Both the position numbers and the translations under genes were made by a program. A stretch of DNA of 45,814 nt, from contig JALZVT010000088.1 of NCBI GenBank assembly GCA_023300545.1, positions 1-45,814 of the forward strand, written 5' to 3'. The notes beneath the pieces were generated by a model. That model was not told the DNA's origin, searched no databases, and was given only the letters and a program-made list of their open reading frames with translations. This document shows positions 23,709 to 31,768 of this stretch, piece by piece; the first letter of the stretch is position 1, and each line of letters starts with the position of its first letter. This DNA is from Pseudomonadales bacterium. Its GTDB lineage: Bacteria; Pseudomonadota; Gammaproteobacteria; Pseudomonadales; Azotimanducaceae.

Positions 23709-24947
23709 CTACTCCTGACTATCGGCACTCGGCAGTGTGGTGAGTTCAGACGTTTGCTGCACTTCCACATTTGCCGATTCGCTGACAACCAGCACTTCAT
23801 TATCTGCAAATACAGGAGCAGAGCTATTGGTCACACCAGCGCCTGAGTCAGTGGCTGCATCCGGTGTATCAACCGCTGTCAGCTCCTCGCCAAAGTCAGC
23901 ACGTGGCGCCTCTTCAGCAGCGGACTGGATTGAGTCTTGCACACCTTCGTCGCCGTCTTCCGCAACATCCAACTCGGCGGAATCCTCAGTGGCGTCAGAC
24001 TGGTCATCAGTCTCAGTATCAGCTGTGGCATCCGTATCGGCAGCTGGCTCAACAACTTTGGCGTCTGCTGTTTCGTCGATAATTTTTGCAACCGGCTCGT
24101 CTGGAGTCTGTACCGGCTCTACCAGCTCGCGAATCTCCGGCAAGCTCGGCAGCTGATCCAGAGAACTCAGATTAAAGTAATCAAGAAACTCTTTGGTAGT
24201 GCCGTACATGGATGGGCGACCGGGCACATCTCGCTGGCCCACTTCACGAATCCAGCCACGCTCAAGCAGCGTGCGCATGATATTGGAACTGACAGCAACA
24301 CCCCGAACCTCTTCAATGTCGCCACGCGTTGCTGGCTGCTTATAAGCGATTAACGCCATGGTCTCTAGCAGCGCACGGGTGTAACGCGGGGGTTTTTCTT
24401 CCCACAGCCGACTTACCCAGGGACTCAAATTTTGCCGCACCTGCATTCGGTAACCCGAAGCGACCTGCTTCAACTCAAAACCGCGACCTTCACACGCCGC
24501 CTCGAGCTCCGCCAAGGCGTCGCGGATTTGGCCACGGCCATTTTCTTCAGCAAGCTCCTCGGGCATAAACAGCTTGAACAGCCGGTCGACGGTGAGCGCC
24601 TCATCCGCCGCGAACAGCGCTGCCTCAAGAACGTTGCGCACACGCTCACTGGTCAGCTTTTCAACCGGCACAATCGTCAAGTGAGGGCCGTCTGTGCCAG
24701 ATTCTATGGCTTCAAATTCAGCGGCAAGTTCGGCGGCCATCATGGCAACAGCCCCACCCGCTTCAATTTCGGCGTCGGTGATCGCTTGGGAGCGAGCATC
24801 GCCGGCCACCACAACATCGTCCTCAGCGGCCTCTTCGTCACCAGCGGATTCTGGGGTGTTTTCCTGCGCCATCGGCTCCTGCTCAACCAGATCGTCGGCA
24901 CGCTCGCCAGAATGGTCACGGGTATTGTTTTCGGAATTACTACTCAT
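23709..24947 (-). CDS. scpB: Segregation and condensation protein B
   Basis: ScpB is the winged-helix kite subunit of the SMC-ScpAB condensin. The conserved core runs about 98-275 of 412 residues: LTSERVRNVLEAALFAADE, PPRYTRALLETMALIAYKQP, and the second winged helix GRPSMYGTTKEFLDYFNL. An acidic N-terminal stretch of about 95 residues and an acidic C-terminal tail of about 135 residues (rich in Asp, Ala, Thr, Glu) roughly double the usual size. The frame is open to 25046, but the ATG at 24947 lies just four bases past the scpA stop and is the natural start. Partner scpA is directly upstream; smc is not in the window. Confidence 0.92.
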   Translation of the reverse strand: MSSNSENNTRDHSGERADDLVEQEPMAQENTPESAGDEEAAEDDVVVAGDARSQAITDAEIEAGGAVAMMAAELAAEFEAIESGTDGPHLTIVPVEKLTSERVRNVLEAALFAADEALTVDRLFKLFMPEELAEENGRGQIRDALAELEAACEGRGFELKQVASGYRMQVRQNLSPWVSRLWEEKPPRYTRALLETMALIAYKQPATRGDIEEVRGVAVSSNIMRTLLERGWIREVGQRDVPGRPSMYGTTKEFLDYFNLSSLDQLPSLPEIRELVEPVQTPDEPVAKIIDETADAKVVEPAADTDATADTETDDQSDATEDSAELDVAEDGDEGVQDSIQSAAEEAPRADFGEELTAVDTPDAATDSGAGVTNSSAPVFADNEVLVVSESANVEVQQTSELTTLPSADSQE

Positions 24948-24951
24948 GGCT

Positions 24952-26133
24952 CTACTCAAAGGTCTCCTGATCGTCGCTCGCATCAGAGTCGTCATCTTCA
25001 AAGGCCGACTCAGAGTCGACCGCAAACTCATTGTCGGCGGTTGCACCCTCTATATCCCCCGCCGCCGGACGCACATAGATAGGTGCAAAGGGCTCGTTCT
25101 GCACGATGTCGAGCATGCTCTCGCGCACCAGCTCTAGAATCGCTAGAAAGGTGACAACCACCCCGGCACGGCCTTCTGTGTGATCAAACAGATCAACAAA
25201 GGACACAAACTCTGTGGTGTCACGAATCTTCAGCAGCACGTTCGACATGCGTTCACGCACCGTGAGTGGCTCAAGGTGCACCGCGTGTTTCTGGAACATG
25301 TCGGCCTTACGCATGATCTGGCCCAACGCCACCAGCAGCTCGCGCAAATCGACATCAGGGTCGGCTTTCAGGCGCACCAGTTCGGGACGCTCAGCACGTG
25401 CGATGGTGATGTCGCGCTCAAGCCTCGGCATATCGTCGATATTTTCGGCGGCCGACTTAAAGCGTTCGTACTGTTGTAGCCGACGGATGAGCTCCGCGCG
25501 CGGATCTTCTTCGTCGTCAACAATACTTTCTGGCCGCGGCAGCAACATGCGCGACTTGATCTCAGCAAGCATGGCGGCCATGACAAGATATTCGCCCACC
25601 AACTCCAGCTGCAGCTCGGTCATGAGATCGATATAGCCCATGTACTGAGTCGTAATTTCCGACACGCTAACCTCGAGAATATCGAGGTTTTGACGTCGAA
25701 TCAGGTACAGCAACAGGTCTAACGGACCCTCGAAAGTTTCCAGGAAAACTTCGAGCGCCTCTGGGGGAATGTAGAGATCTTTAGGCAGCTCGGTGACGGC
25801 CTGGCCAGCAACCAGCGCGATCGTTGCCCCATCGTTGCGGCGCAATTGGGCCAGTGTCAGCTCGGTGTCTGCCACCGAGTCCTCTTTAGCCCCGTCTTCG
25901 GCGGTGGTTTCACCCTCTGCTGGAACCGTGTTCTGCGCGGTAACAGAGGCCTCAGGTACCGCCTCATCATCAACATTCATTTCGATCGCGGCATCGAATT
26001 CACTTTCACGTTGACCCTCAACCTGTTGATCTGATTCAGATACATTGGCGGATGAATTCTGCGCGTCTGGCACCGGGCGTTCCTGCGTGGCAGACAGCTC
26101 TTTAGCGGCTTCGGAATTTGTTGGAATACTCAC
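24952..26133 (-). CDS. scpA: Segregation and condensation protein A
   Basis: ScpA is the kleisin that bridges SMC heads. The core begins about residue 128 with FLETFEGPLDLLLYLIRRQN and continues with ILEVSVSEITTQYMGYI, then GEYLVMAAMLAEIKSRMLLP. The C-terminal winged helix lies near residues 285-350 (LTVRERMSNVLLKI ... VVTFLAILELVRE). About 120 acidic, Ala/Ser/Glu-rich residues precede the core and an Asp/Glu-rich tail ends the protein, so it is 393 residues against about 250-280 usually. The start is GTG at 26133, 15 bases after the yciO stop; its ribosome site is weak. A start nearer the core cannot be ruled out. Confidence 0.92.
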   Translation of the reverse strand: MSIPTNSEAAKELSATQERPVPDAQNSSANVSESDQQVEGQRESEFDAAIEMNVDDEAVPEASVTAQNTVPAEGETTAEDGAKEDSVADTELTLAQLRRNDGATIALVAGQAVTELPKDLYIPPEALEVFLETFEGPLDLLLYLIRRQNLDILEVSVSEITTQYMGYIDLMTELQLELVGEYLVMAAMLAEIKSRMLLPRPESIVDDEEDPRAELIRRLQQYERFKSAAENIDDMPRLERDITIARAERPELVRLKADPDVDLRELLVALGQIMRKADMFQKHAVHLEPLTVRERMSNVLLKIRDTTEFVSFVDLFDHTEGRAGVVVTFLAILELVRESMLDIVQNEPFAPIYVRPAAGDIEGATADNEFAVDSESAFEDDDSDASDDQETFE

Positions 26134-26148
26134 CGGCGAAGTATAAAG

Positions 26149-26763
26149 CTAAGCTGACCAGACACCCAGTCCTTCCCGTAAAACACCCGGCGGAGCCAGC
26201 GTCAAATCCACCACGGTGGACGGCATTACGCCACAAGCTCCCCCATCAATAACCAGGTCGAGCTGCTTCTCGAGTTGCGCTCGAATTTCATAAGCGTCTG
26301 TTAACGGCAGCGTCTCGCCGGGCAGTACCGCACTGGTGGAGAGCATGGGCTCACCAAGCTCAGCGAGCAGCGCCTGTACAATTGGGTTATCGGGTATGCG
26401 TAAGCCCAATGTCTTGCGCCGGTCTTGCAGTAGTCGTTTGGGTACCTCGCGAGAGGCTTGCAAAACAAAGGTAAAGGGGCCGGGCGTGGCGTGGCGCAAC
26501 GCCCGATATTGCGAGTTATCCACACGGGCGTAGGTTGCGATTACCGACAGATCACGACACATAAGCGTCAGCAGATGGCGCCGCGATAACTGCCGCAGGG
26601 CCCGAATACGATCCAGCGCCACCTTGTCACCCAAATGACAACCAAAGGCATAGCTGGAATCGGTTGGGTACGCGATCACGCCACCACCCTGCACAATCTC
26701 TACAGCCTGCCGAATCAGCCGTGCTTGCGGGTGTGAAGGGTGTATTTCGAAATACTGGCTCAT
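26149..26763 (-). CDS. yciO: YciO-type Sua5/YrdC family protein
   Basis: The YrdC/Sua5 fold binds RNA and makes threonylcarbamoyl-AMP for tRNA t6A in TsaC and Sua5; YciO is the related clade with uncertain or weak activity. The start MSQYFEIHPSHPQARLI closely matches E. coli YciO. VIAYPTDSSYAFGC, LTLMCRDLS and TPGPFTFVLQAS are the fold's core motifs, and LRIPDNPIVQALL and MPSTVVDLT complete it. At 204 residues it is YciO-sized. An open frame extends 22 codons upstream, but those codons lie in the divergent promoter area. It heads a yciO-scpA-scpB-rluB operon, an arrangement known in Pseudomonas-like genomes. Confidence 0.9.
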   Translation of the reverse strand: MSQYFEIHPSHPQARLIRQAVEIVQGGGVIAYPTDSSYAFGCHLGDKVALDRIRALRQLSRRHLLTLMCRDLSVIATYARVDNSQYRALRHATPGPFTFVLQASREVPKRLLQDRRKTLGLRIPDNPIVQALLAELGEPMLSTSAVLPGETLPLTDAYEIRAQLEKQLDLVIDGGACGVMPSTVVDLTLAPPGVLREGLGVWSA

Positions 26764-26820
26764 GTTGCTGTTACCTGTGGCGCGCGTTGCCCGACAGTCG
26801 CCCCACTTGCACCAGTATAG

Positions 26821-26868
26821 GGTTGGCACTGTAAGCGGTTGGCGCTGTATGCGGTTGGCACCTGCGGT
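26821..26868. repeat. Three tandem 16-bp repeats in the yciO/yciB divergent promoter region
   Basis: GGTTGGCACTGTAAGC (26821-26836), GGTTGGCGCTGTATGC (26837-26852) and GGTTGGCACCTGCGGT (26853-26868) lie head to tail between the two divergent starts. Each unit carries TTGGCR, a weak -35-like hexamer, so copy number could affect promoter strength. They are seen directly; any regulatory role is inferred. Confidence 0.65.
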
Positions 26869-26898
26869 AGTATCCGTGCAACGTTAGATCGGACCATT

Positions 26899-27510
26899 GT
26901 GGACAACTTGGAACAACTCAAGAACTTTCTGCCCATTCTCATCTTTGTTGGCACCTATGTACTGACAGACATCTATACCGCCACCGCTGCCTTGATGATT
27001 GCGGTCACGGTGCAGGTCGGTCTGCTCTGGCTGACAAAAAAGCCCATCAGCGTTGAGCTAAAAGCTACTTTCTGGATCGGGCTTCTCATGGGCTCTCTGA
27101 CCCTGTTTTTTCGCAACGAACTGTTTATTCAATGGAAGACCACCATTGTTAACTCAGCCGTCGCCTGCGCACTGATCGTCACACACTTCAAAGGCCGCGC
27201 CTACGGCACTGAAATCGTATTGAAGAAAATGCTCGAGAGTCAGGACATGACGCTGAGCGGTGAGAAATCCGCTTGGCGCACCATCAACATTGGCTGGATT
27301 TTCAGCTTCCTGTTCGCCGCCGCCCTGAATCTGGTGGTGGCCTACAACTTCAGCCTCGACTTTTGGGTGACCTACAAGCTGGTCGGCGGCATGGGAATCA
27401 CGTTCACCTCCATCGTTCTGACCATGATCTATATGTACAACAAAGGCATGATCAGCGAACCGGAGCAGCCTCTCGACTCAGCGCTTGAGTCCGGCCCAGA
27501 CGCGCCATGA
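26899..27510 (+). CDS. yciB: Septation protein A (YciB/IspZ), inner-membrane
   Basis: YciB is a polytopic inner-membrane protein linked to cell envelope and septum function in enteric bacteria. The 203-residue protein has about five or six membrane segments. Family motifs are NFLPILIFVGTYVLTDIYTATAALM near the N-terminus (cut here: LPILIFVGTY, DIYTATAALM), then LTLFFRNELFIQWKTTIVN and LNLVVAYNFSLDFWVTYKL. I choose the GTG at 26899 (VDNLEQLKNFLP) because similarity begins there; a TTG at 26839 would add 20 residues translated from the tandem repeats. The TGA overlaps the pdxJ ATG by four bases. Confidence 0.9.
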   Translation: MDNLEQLKNFLPILIFVGTYVLTDIYTATAALMIAVTVQVGLLWLTKKPISVELKATFWIGLLMGSLTLFFRNELFIQWKTTIVNSAVACALIVTHFKGRAYGTEIVLKKMLESQDMTLSGEKSAWRTINIGWIFSFLFAAALNLVVAYNFSLDFWVTYKLVGGMGITFTSIVLTMIYMYNKGMISEPEQPLDSALESGPDAP

Positions 27511-28277
27511 TTAGTCTTAGCGTTAACGTCAATAAGATCGCCTGGCTGCGCAATGCTCGCGGTGGCGATCGACCGAGCGTCACCGGCGCTGCACGCACTA
27601 TTATCAACGCCGGCGCACAGGGAATCACGGTACACCCGCGCCCCGATCAGCGACACATCACCGCGCAAGACACCCGCGCACTCGCCAAGGTAGTAAGGGA
27701 ATACCCTGGCATCGAATACAACATTGAAGGCAACCCCGGCACCCGCGCACGCAAGAACGGCTATCCCGGTTTTGATGCCCTTGTGGAAGAATGCCTACCC
27801 GACCAGTGCACATTGGTTCCAGACAGCGATGGCCAGCTCACCTCTGATCACGGCTTCGATTTACGCACCGGCAACAACCGACCACTTATCAACAGAATTC
27901 GTCGCTTTCAGGCACTGGGCGCACGCGTCTCGCTATTCATGGACCCTGAGCTTGACCAGCTGAGCGCCGCACTCGATTGCGGCTGCGACCGGGTTGAGCT
28001 CTATACCGGGCCCTACGCTGATGCTTTTGCAACACATGGCGAGAACGGCCAACAGACCCAAGTCGAATACGCCCGCTACGCCCGAGCGGCAGAGCACGCG
28101 GCCAAACTGGGTCTCGGACTGAACGCAGGACACGACCTCGATCAGACCAATCTGCCCTTGTTTTGCCAGATCACGGGGCTGGCTGAGGTATCGATTGGGC
28201 ACGCGCTGATCAGTGATGCCCTCGACGTTGGGCTCGCCCAAACCGTTAGCAACTACCTGAGCGCAGTCGGACAATAA
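27507..28277 (+). CDS. pdxJ: Pyridoxine 5'-phosphate synthase, Bacteroidetes-like form
   Basis: PdxJ condenses 1-deoxyxylulose 5-phosphate with 1-amino-acetone 3-phosphate to form pyridoxine 5'-phosphate. The catalytic residues are present: His43 in TVHPRPDQRHI, Glu74 in YNIEGNP, and His209 in LNAGHDL. The wording LSVNVNKIAWLRNARGG, TVHPRPDQRHI, NIEGNP, LYTGPYA and EVSIGHALISDAL resembles, from memory, Bacteroidetes PdxJ. E. coli-type PdxJ instead reads GVNIDHIATLRNARG, TVHLREDRRHI and NLEMAVT. The gene is not in the common gammaproteobacterial recO-pdxJ-acpS setting and overlaps yciB by four bases. Lateral origin or a second pdxJ elsewhere in the genome is likely but unproven. Confidence 0.9.
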   Translation: MISLSVNVNKIAWLRNARGGDRPSVTGAARTIINAGAQGITVHPRPDQRHITAQDTRALAKVVREYPGIEYNIEGNPGTRARKNGYPGFDALVEECLPDQCTLVPDSDGQLTSDHGFDLRTGNNRPLINRIRRFQALGARVSLFMDPELDQLSAALDCGCDRVELYTGPYADAFATHGENGQQTQVEYARYARAAEHAAKLGLGLNAGHDLDQTNLPLFCQITGLAEVSIGHALISDALDVGLAQTVSNYLSAVGQ

Positions 28278-28449
28278 GCACGGCCTCACAGCCTTGCCAA
28301 ACGCCCGGTAGCGGCAAATTTTGCGCTAAATCGTAAATTTACGGCTTTGTTACCATTTGTGTCGACGCGCTGACACTATCCACCAGCACTCAGGCTACTA
28401 TTTCCATCACGCTCATCAGTCCCTTTCCTCAGGTAGTACCCAGATTTCA

Positions 28450-29175
28450 ATGCACATGCCCGGTTTATATTCGATCAGCACGCTCCTCTCACGGTTGCTC
28501 CGGCGCGCCACTCGAGCCCTGCCAACGCTCGCGGTCTTTGGCCTAGCATTGACCCTAACCGGCACCGCCACGCTCGCCACTAACGCGGATACCAGTCGCT
28601 TCAAAGGCGCGTCAGGAAAAAGCGCACCCAGCCTGATTGAATCTGAAACCATCGGACCCAAAACGGCCCCGCTACCCGCCGGTCCCTACAAAGTTCGAAT
28701 CGAAACAACCCACGGCGTCATTGATGTTGAGCTGTTCCCCAAGAAAGCCCCGCTGTCCGTAGCCAACTTTCTGCAGTTGGTCGACAGTGAGTTTTTCAAC
28801 GGCACCGTATTCCACCGTGTGGTGGCAAACTTTATGATCCAGACGGGTGGGTATGACGCTAAGCTCAGCTACCGTAACCCCCCTCGCACGGTTCCCAATG
28901 AATCCCGTAATGGCCTGAAAAACCGCCGCGGCACGCTCGCCATGGCCCGCCGGGAACACCCCGATTCTGCTGACTCCCAGTTTTTCATCAACATGCGTGA
29001 CAATCGCCATCTGGACCCGGTAGCGGGCCGGGCAGGCTACAGCGTGTTTGGCAAAGTGATTGCCGGCATGGACGTCGCTGATCGCATCGAACTGTCTGAT
29101 ACCAACATTCAGGCTGGCATGGCCGCTGTACCCGAGCAGCCCATCGAAATCATTTCAGCGACTCGACTGCCCTGA
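28450..29175 (+). CDS. Periplasmic peptidyl-prolyl cis-trans isomerase, cyclophilin type (PpiA-like)
   Basis: A secreted cyclophilin that isomerises X-Pro bonds. The ATG at 28450 gives 241 residues: a basic start (LLRRATRALP), a hydrophobic signal segment (LAVFGLALTLTGTATLA) and a cyclophilin domain from about residue 80. The core motifs are VELFPKKAPLSVANFLQLV, FNGTVFHRVVANFMIQTGG (active-site FHR), and DSADSQFFINMRDN. A region of about 35 residues separates the signal from the domain. Start codons further upstream in the open frame would put the signal peptide deep inside the protein and are rejected. The upstream gap contains the 12-bp palindrome CGTAAATTTACG (28332-28343). Confidence 0.88.
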   Translation: MHMPGLYSISTLLSRLLRRATRALPTLAVFGLALTLTGTATLATNADTSRFKGASGKSAPSLIESETIGPKTAPLPAGPYKVRIETTHGVIDVELFPKKAPLSVANFLQLVDSEFFNGTVFHRVVANFMIQTGGYDAKLSYRNPPRTVPNESRNGLKNRRGTLAMARREHPDSADSQFFINMRDNRHLDPVAGRAGYSVFGKVIAGMDVADRIELSDTNIQAGMAAVPEQPIEIISATRLP

Positions 29176-29185
29176 ACAGGCCTAT

Positions 29186-29210
29186 ATAGCAAAGGCCTCG
29201 CCTTTGCTAT
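29186..29210. promoter_or_regulatory. Strong hairpin ahead of the cold-shock-domain gene
   Basis: ATAGCAAAGGC (29186-29196) and GCCTTTGCTAT (29200-29210) form a perfect 11-bp stem with a CTC loop. It begins 11 bases after the cyclophilin stop and ends 42 bases before the ATG of the cold-shock-domain gene. No T-run follows, so it is not a clear intrinsic terminator. It may be a 5' leader element or a 3' stabiliser. Confidence 0.45.
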
Positions 29211-29251
29211 GATGCTGGGCTTTGCACCCCACCCACCACGTTGTTGTCATC

Positions 29252-29896
29252 ATGAAGAACTTTATCACTGCCCTCGCAAGCGCCCTGCTTGTCGCCATTA
29301 TCATCACCTCGCTCTATACCTTGGTATTCGCATCAGCCGAGCCCAATCCGCTCGCTCTGTTTTTTCTGAGCTTCCTGGGCCTAGCGGCAGTCGCTTTGTT
29401 CAACGTTCGCCAATCGGCACTTCGTAGCGGTATTGCTGCCGCTACCACGCCCGAAAAATCTCGTACACAGCAGTCAGGCAACCGCAGCGGCAGTTCGCGA
29501 GACTCTTCCAGCCGCGGTGGTCGCTCGCGCAGTCGCTCCGAGCGCTCGGCCAAACCCGATCGTCAAGACGCGCCATCAGCTGGCGGTAAATCAGCATCCG
29601 CAAGTGCGGGTAAGAGCGCAGCAGCAAGCGCCGCGACAGACTCCAACAGAGGCCCCTCCCAAGCCGCCGTCATTCCTGACGGCCCGCGCGAAACTGGCAC
29701 CGTGAAGTGGTTCAACCGCAGCAAAGGCTTTGGCTTTATCATTCGTGACAACGGCGAAGAAATTTTTGTCCACCACCGATCGATCCGCAACTCAGACGAT
29801 ACTCGGCGCTCGAATCTGCGTGATGGCCAACCGGTCAACTACGTTGTAGCAGACCACTCGAAAGGCCAACAGGCCGAAGACGTGGTCGGCGAGTAG
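29252..29896 (+). CDS. Membrane-anchored cold-shock-domain protein
   Basis: The 214-residue protein has two predicted membrane helices (about 5-27 and 34-52), a Ser/Arg/Gly/Ala-rich linker (about 60-145, including RGGRSRSRSERS), and a C-terminal cold-shock domain (about 147-214). The domain keeps GTVKWFNRSKGFGFI (RNP1) and EIFVHH (RNP2), so single-strand nucleic acid binding is expected. With two helices and a short turn, the RNA-binding domain would face the cytoplasm, held at the inner membrane. ATG 29252 is preferred to an upstream ATG at 29222, which only adds a His-rich decapeptide. Its function is unknown; argS follows after 65 bases with its own ribosome site. Confidence 0.8.
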   Translation: MKNFITALASALLVAIIITSLYTLVFASAEPNPLALFFLSFLGLAAVALFNVRQSALRSGIAAATTPEKSRTQQSGNRSGSSRDSSSRGGRSRSRSERSAKPDRQDAPSAGGKSASASAGKSAAASAATDSNRGPSQAAVIPDGPRETGTVKWFNRSKGFGFIIRDNGEEIFVHHRSIRNSDDTRRSNLRDGQPVNYVVADHSKGQQAEDVVGE

Positions 29897-29961
29897 CCAC
29901 CGAGAACCGCTAACGCGCCCCATTCGAGGCGCGTAACCACTAACATCAGGAGACTGGGCAC

Positions 29962-31692
29962 ATGAGCCTGGGAAATTTGCGTGACTTCCTTGAACAGCGA
30001 GTCACCGCCGCCCTGACCGCAGCAGGTGCGACAGATGCACCGGGCGTCGTCAGAGTGTCTGGCAAACCGGAATTTGGCGACTATCAGGCCAATGGCATCA
30101 TGGGCGCAGCCAAACGCCTAAAAGCAAAGCCGCGTGAGCTTGCCGCCACCGTGCTCGAACACCTCGACCTCGACGGCATCGCTGAGGTTGAAATTGCCGG
30201 GCCAGGCTTCCTCAATATCAGCCTGCACAATGCCTGGCTGAGCGAACAGCTCAATCAACGCAGCACGTTGCTGGTAGCGGCCGTTTCCAGCCAGACTGTG
30301 GTTGTGGACTACTCCGCACCCAACCTTGCAAAAGAGATGCATGTCGGCCACATCCGCAGCACCATCATCGGCGACGCCACGGTGCGCATGCTTGAAGCGC
30401 TGGGTCACAACGTCATTCGGCAAAATCACGTCGGCGACTGGGGCACCCAATTTGGCATGCTGGTCACCTATCTGCGCGAGCTGGACGACACCGAAGGGGC
30501 TGCCGGTTCAGTGCTAGCAGATTTGGAGGAGTTCTATCGAACCTCCAAAGCCAAGTTTGATGCAGACGAAGGTTTTGCCGAGCGCGCCCGGTTGGCCGTT
30601 GTCGCCCTGCAGGCCGGCGACCCCGACGTGCGTGCGTTATGGCAACAGTTCATCGACCTGTCGCTCACCCACTGCCAAACCCTTTACGAACGCCTGGGCA
30701 CCACCCTGACACAGGCGAACGTAATGGCGGAAAGCAGCTACAACGACGCGCTGCCCGGTATCATCGACAGCCTGCGCGACAAAGGGCTGCTGCAAGAGTC
30801 AGCCGGCGCACAGTGTGTATTTCTGGACGAGTTCAAAGGCAAAGAGGGCGATCCGCTGCCTGTGATCGTGCAAAAGTCAGACGGCGGCTATCTGTACGCC
30901 ACCACCGACCTGGCTGCGGTTGAATATCGCAGCAAGACGCTGGCAGCAGATCGGGTAATGTATTTCACCGACGCTCGTCAGGCGTTCCACTTCAAGCAGA
31001 TTTTTGCGGTGGCCGCGGCGGCGGGTTTTGATACCAAGCAGGTCAGTCTCGAACACTACCCCTTTGGCGCCATGCTGGGTCGGGACGGCAAACCGTTCAA
31101 AACCCGCGCCGGCGGTGTTGTAAAGCTGGCTGAGCTATTGGACGAGGCCGAGGAGCGCGCGCGCACGGAAGTCCGCGGCCGTGGTGAGCTGACCACTGAA
31201 GACGACATCAATCAGGCCGGTCAGACCATTGGCATTGGCGCGGTGAAGTACGCCGATCTGTCAAAAAACCGCACCAGCGACTACGTGTTTGACTGGGATG
31301 CCATGATGGCGTTTGAGGGCAATACAGCGCCGTACCTGCAATACGCTTACGCGCGTATTCAGCGAATTTTTGAGCGTGGTGAGGTTGATCTGGAGAGCGC
31401 AGCCGATATGCCCGTAAGCACTCTCAGCGAACCTGCAGAGCACCAGCTTGCCAACGCGCTACTGCGCCTGCAGGAAGTGGTTGAGCAGTCCGTCGCTGAA
31501 GGGATGCCCCACTATCTGTGCACCTACCTGTACGAGGTGGCAAGCCGCTTCATGAAATTCTACGAAGTGTGCCCGATCTTGCGCTCTGAAGGCGACCAAA
31601 AAGCCTCAAGGCTCGCACTGTGCGTCGATACCGCGCAGGTGCTCAAAGGTGGTCTTGGGTTACTGGGCATTGATACCGTCGATCGGATGTAG
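29962..31692 (+). CDS. argS: Arginyl-tRNA synthetase
   Basis: A class Ia synthetase charging tRNA-Arg. The 576 residues match the usual 577 of E. coli. The N-terminal Add1 domain is followed by the HIGH motif as HVGHIRS within DYSAPNLAKEMHVGH. The catalytic core has NHVGDWGTQFGML. The degenerate KMSKS position reads PFKTRAGG, normal for ArgS. The DALR anticodon domain begins about residue 455 (NTAPYLQYAYARI). AGGAG at 29948-29952 lies nine bases before the ATG. It ends 76 bases before the convergent desaturase gene, with a decayed REP-like palindrome between. Confidence 0.97.
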   Translation: MSLGNLRDFLEQRVTAALTAAGATDAPGVVRVSGKPEFGDYQANGIMGAAKRLKAKPRELAATVLEHLDLDGIAEVEIAGPGFLNISLHNAWLSEQLNQRSTLLVAAVSSQTVVVDYSAPNLAKEMHVGHIRSTIIGDATVRMLEALGHNVIRQNHVGDWGTQFGMLVTYLRELDDTEGAAGSVLADLEEFYRTSKAKFDADEGFAERARLAVVALQAGDPDVRALWQQFIDLSLTHCQTLYERLGTTLTQANVMAESSYNDALPGIIDSLRDKGLLQESAGAQCVFLDEFKGKEGDPLPVIVQKSDGGYLYATTDLAAVEYRSKTLAADRVMYFTDARQAFHFKQIFAVAAAAGFDTKQVSLEHYPFGAMLGRDGKPFKTRAGGVVKLAELLDEAEERARTEVRGRGELTTEDDINQAGQTIGIGAVKYADLSKNRTSDYVFDWDAMMAFEGNTAPYLQYAYARIQRIFERGEVDLESAADMPVSTLSEPAEHQLANALLRLQEVVEQSVAEGMPHYLCTYLYEVASRFMKFYEVCPILRSEGDQKASRLALCVDTAQVLKGGLGLLGIDTVDRM

Positions 31693-31719
31693 GCGCGACT
31701 TAGCAATACAGACAAGACA

Positions 31720-31742
31720 GGCAGCAGAATGAATTCTGCCCC
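31720..31742. repeat. REP-like palindrome, decayed copy D (possible terminator)
   Basis: GGCAGCAGAAT, GA, ATTCTGCCCC matches the window's GGGGTCAGAAT palindrome in the inner CAGAAT-GA-ATTCTG part and in the outer CCCC, but the left cap has changed. An outer AGGCAG (31719-31724) can pair with CTGCCT (31746-31751), followed by TTCTT. This lies between convergent argS and the desaturase gene, so a terminator role is plausible. Confidence 0.5.
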
Positions 31743-31768
31743 TCACTGCCTTTCTTACCAAACCTGCC

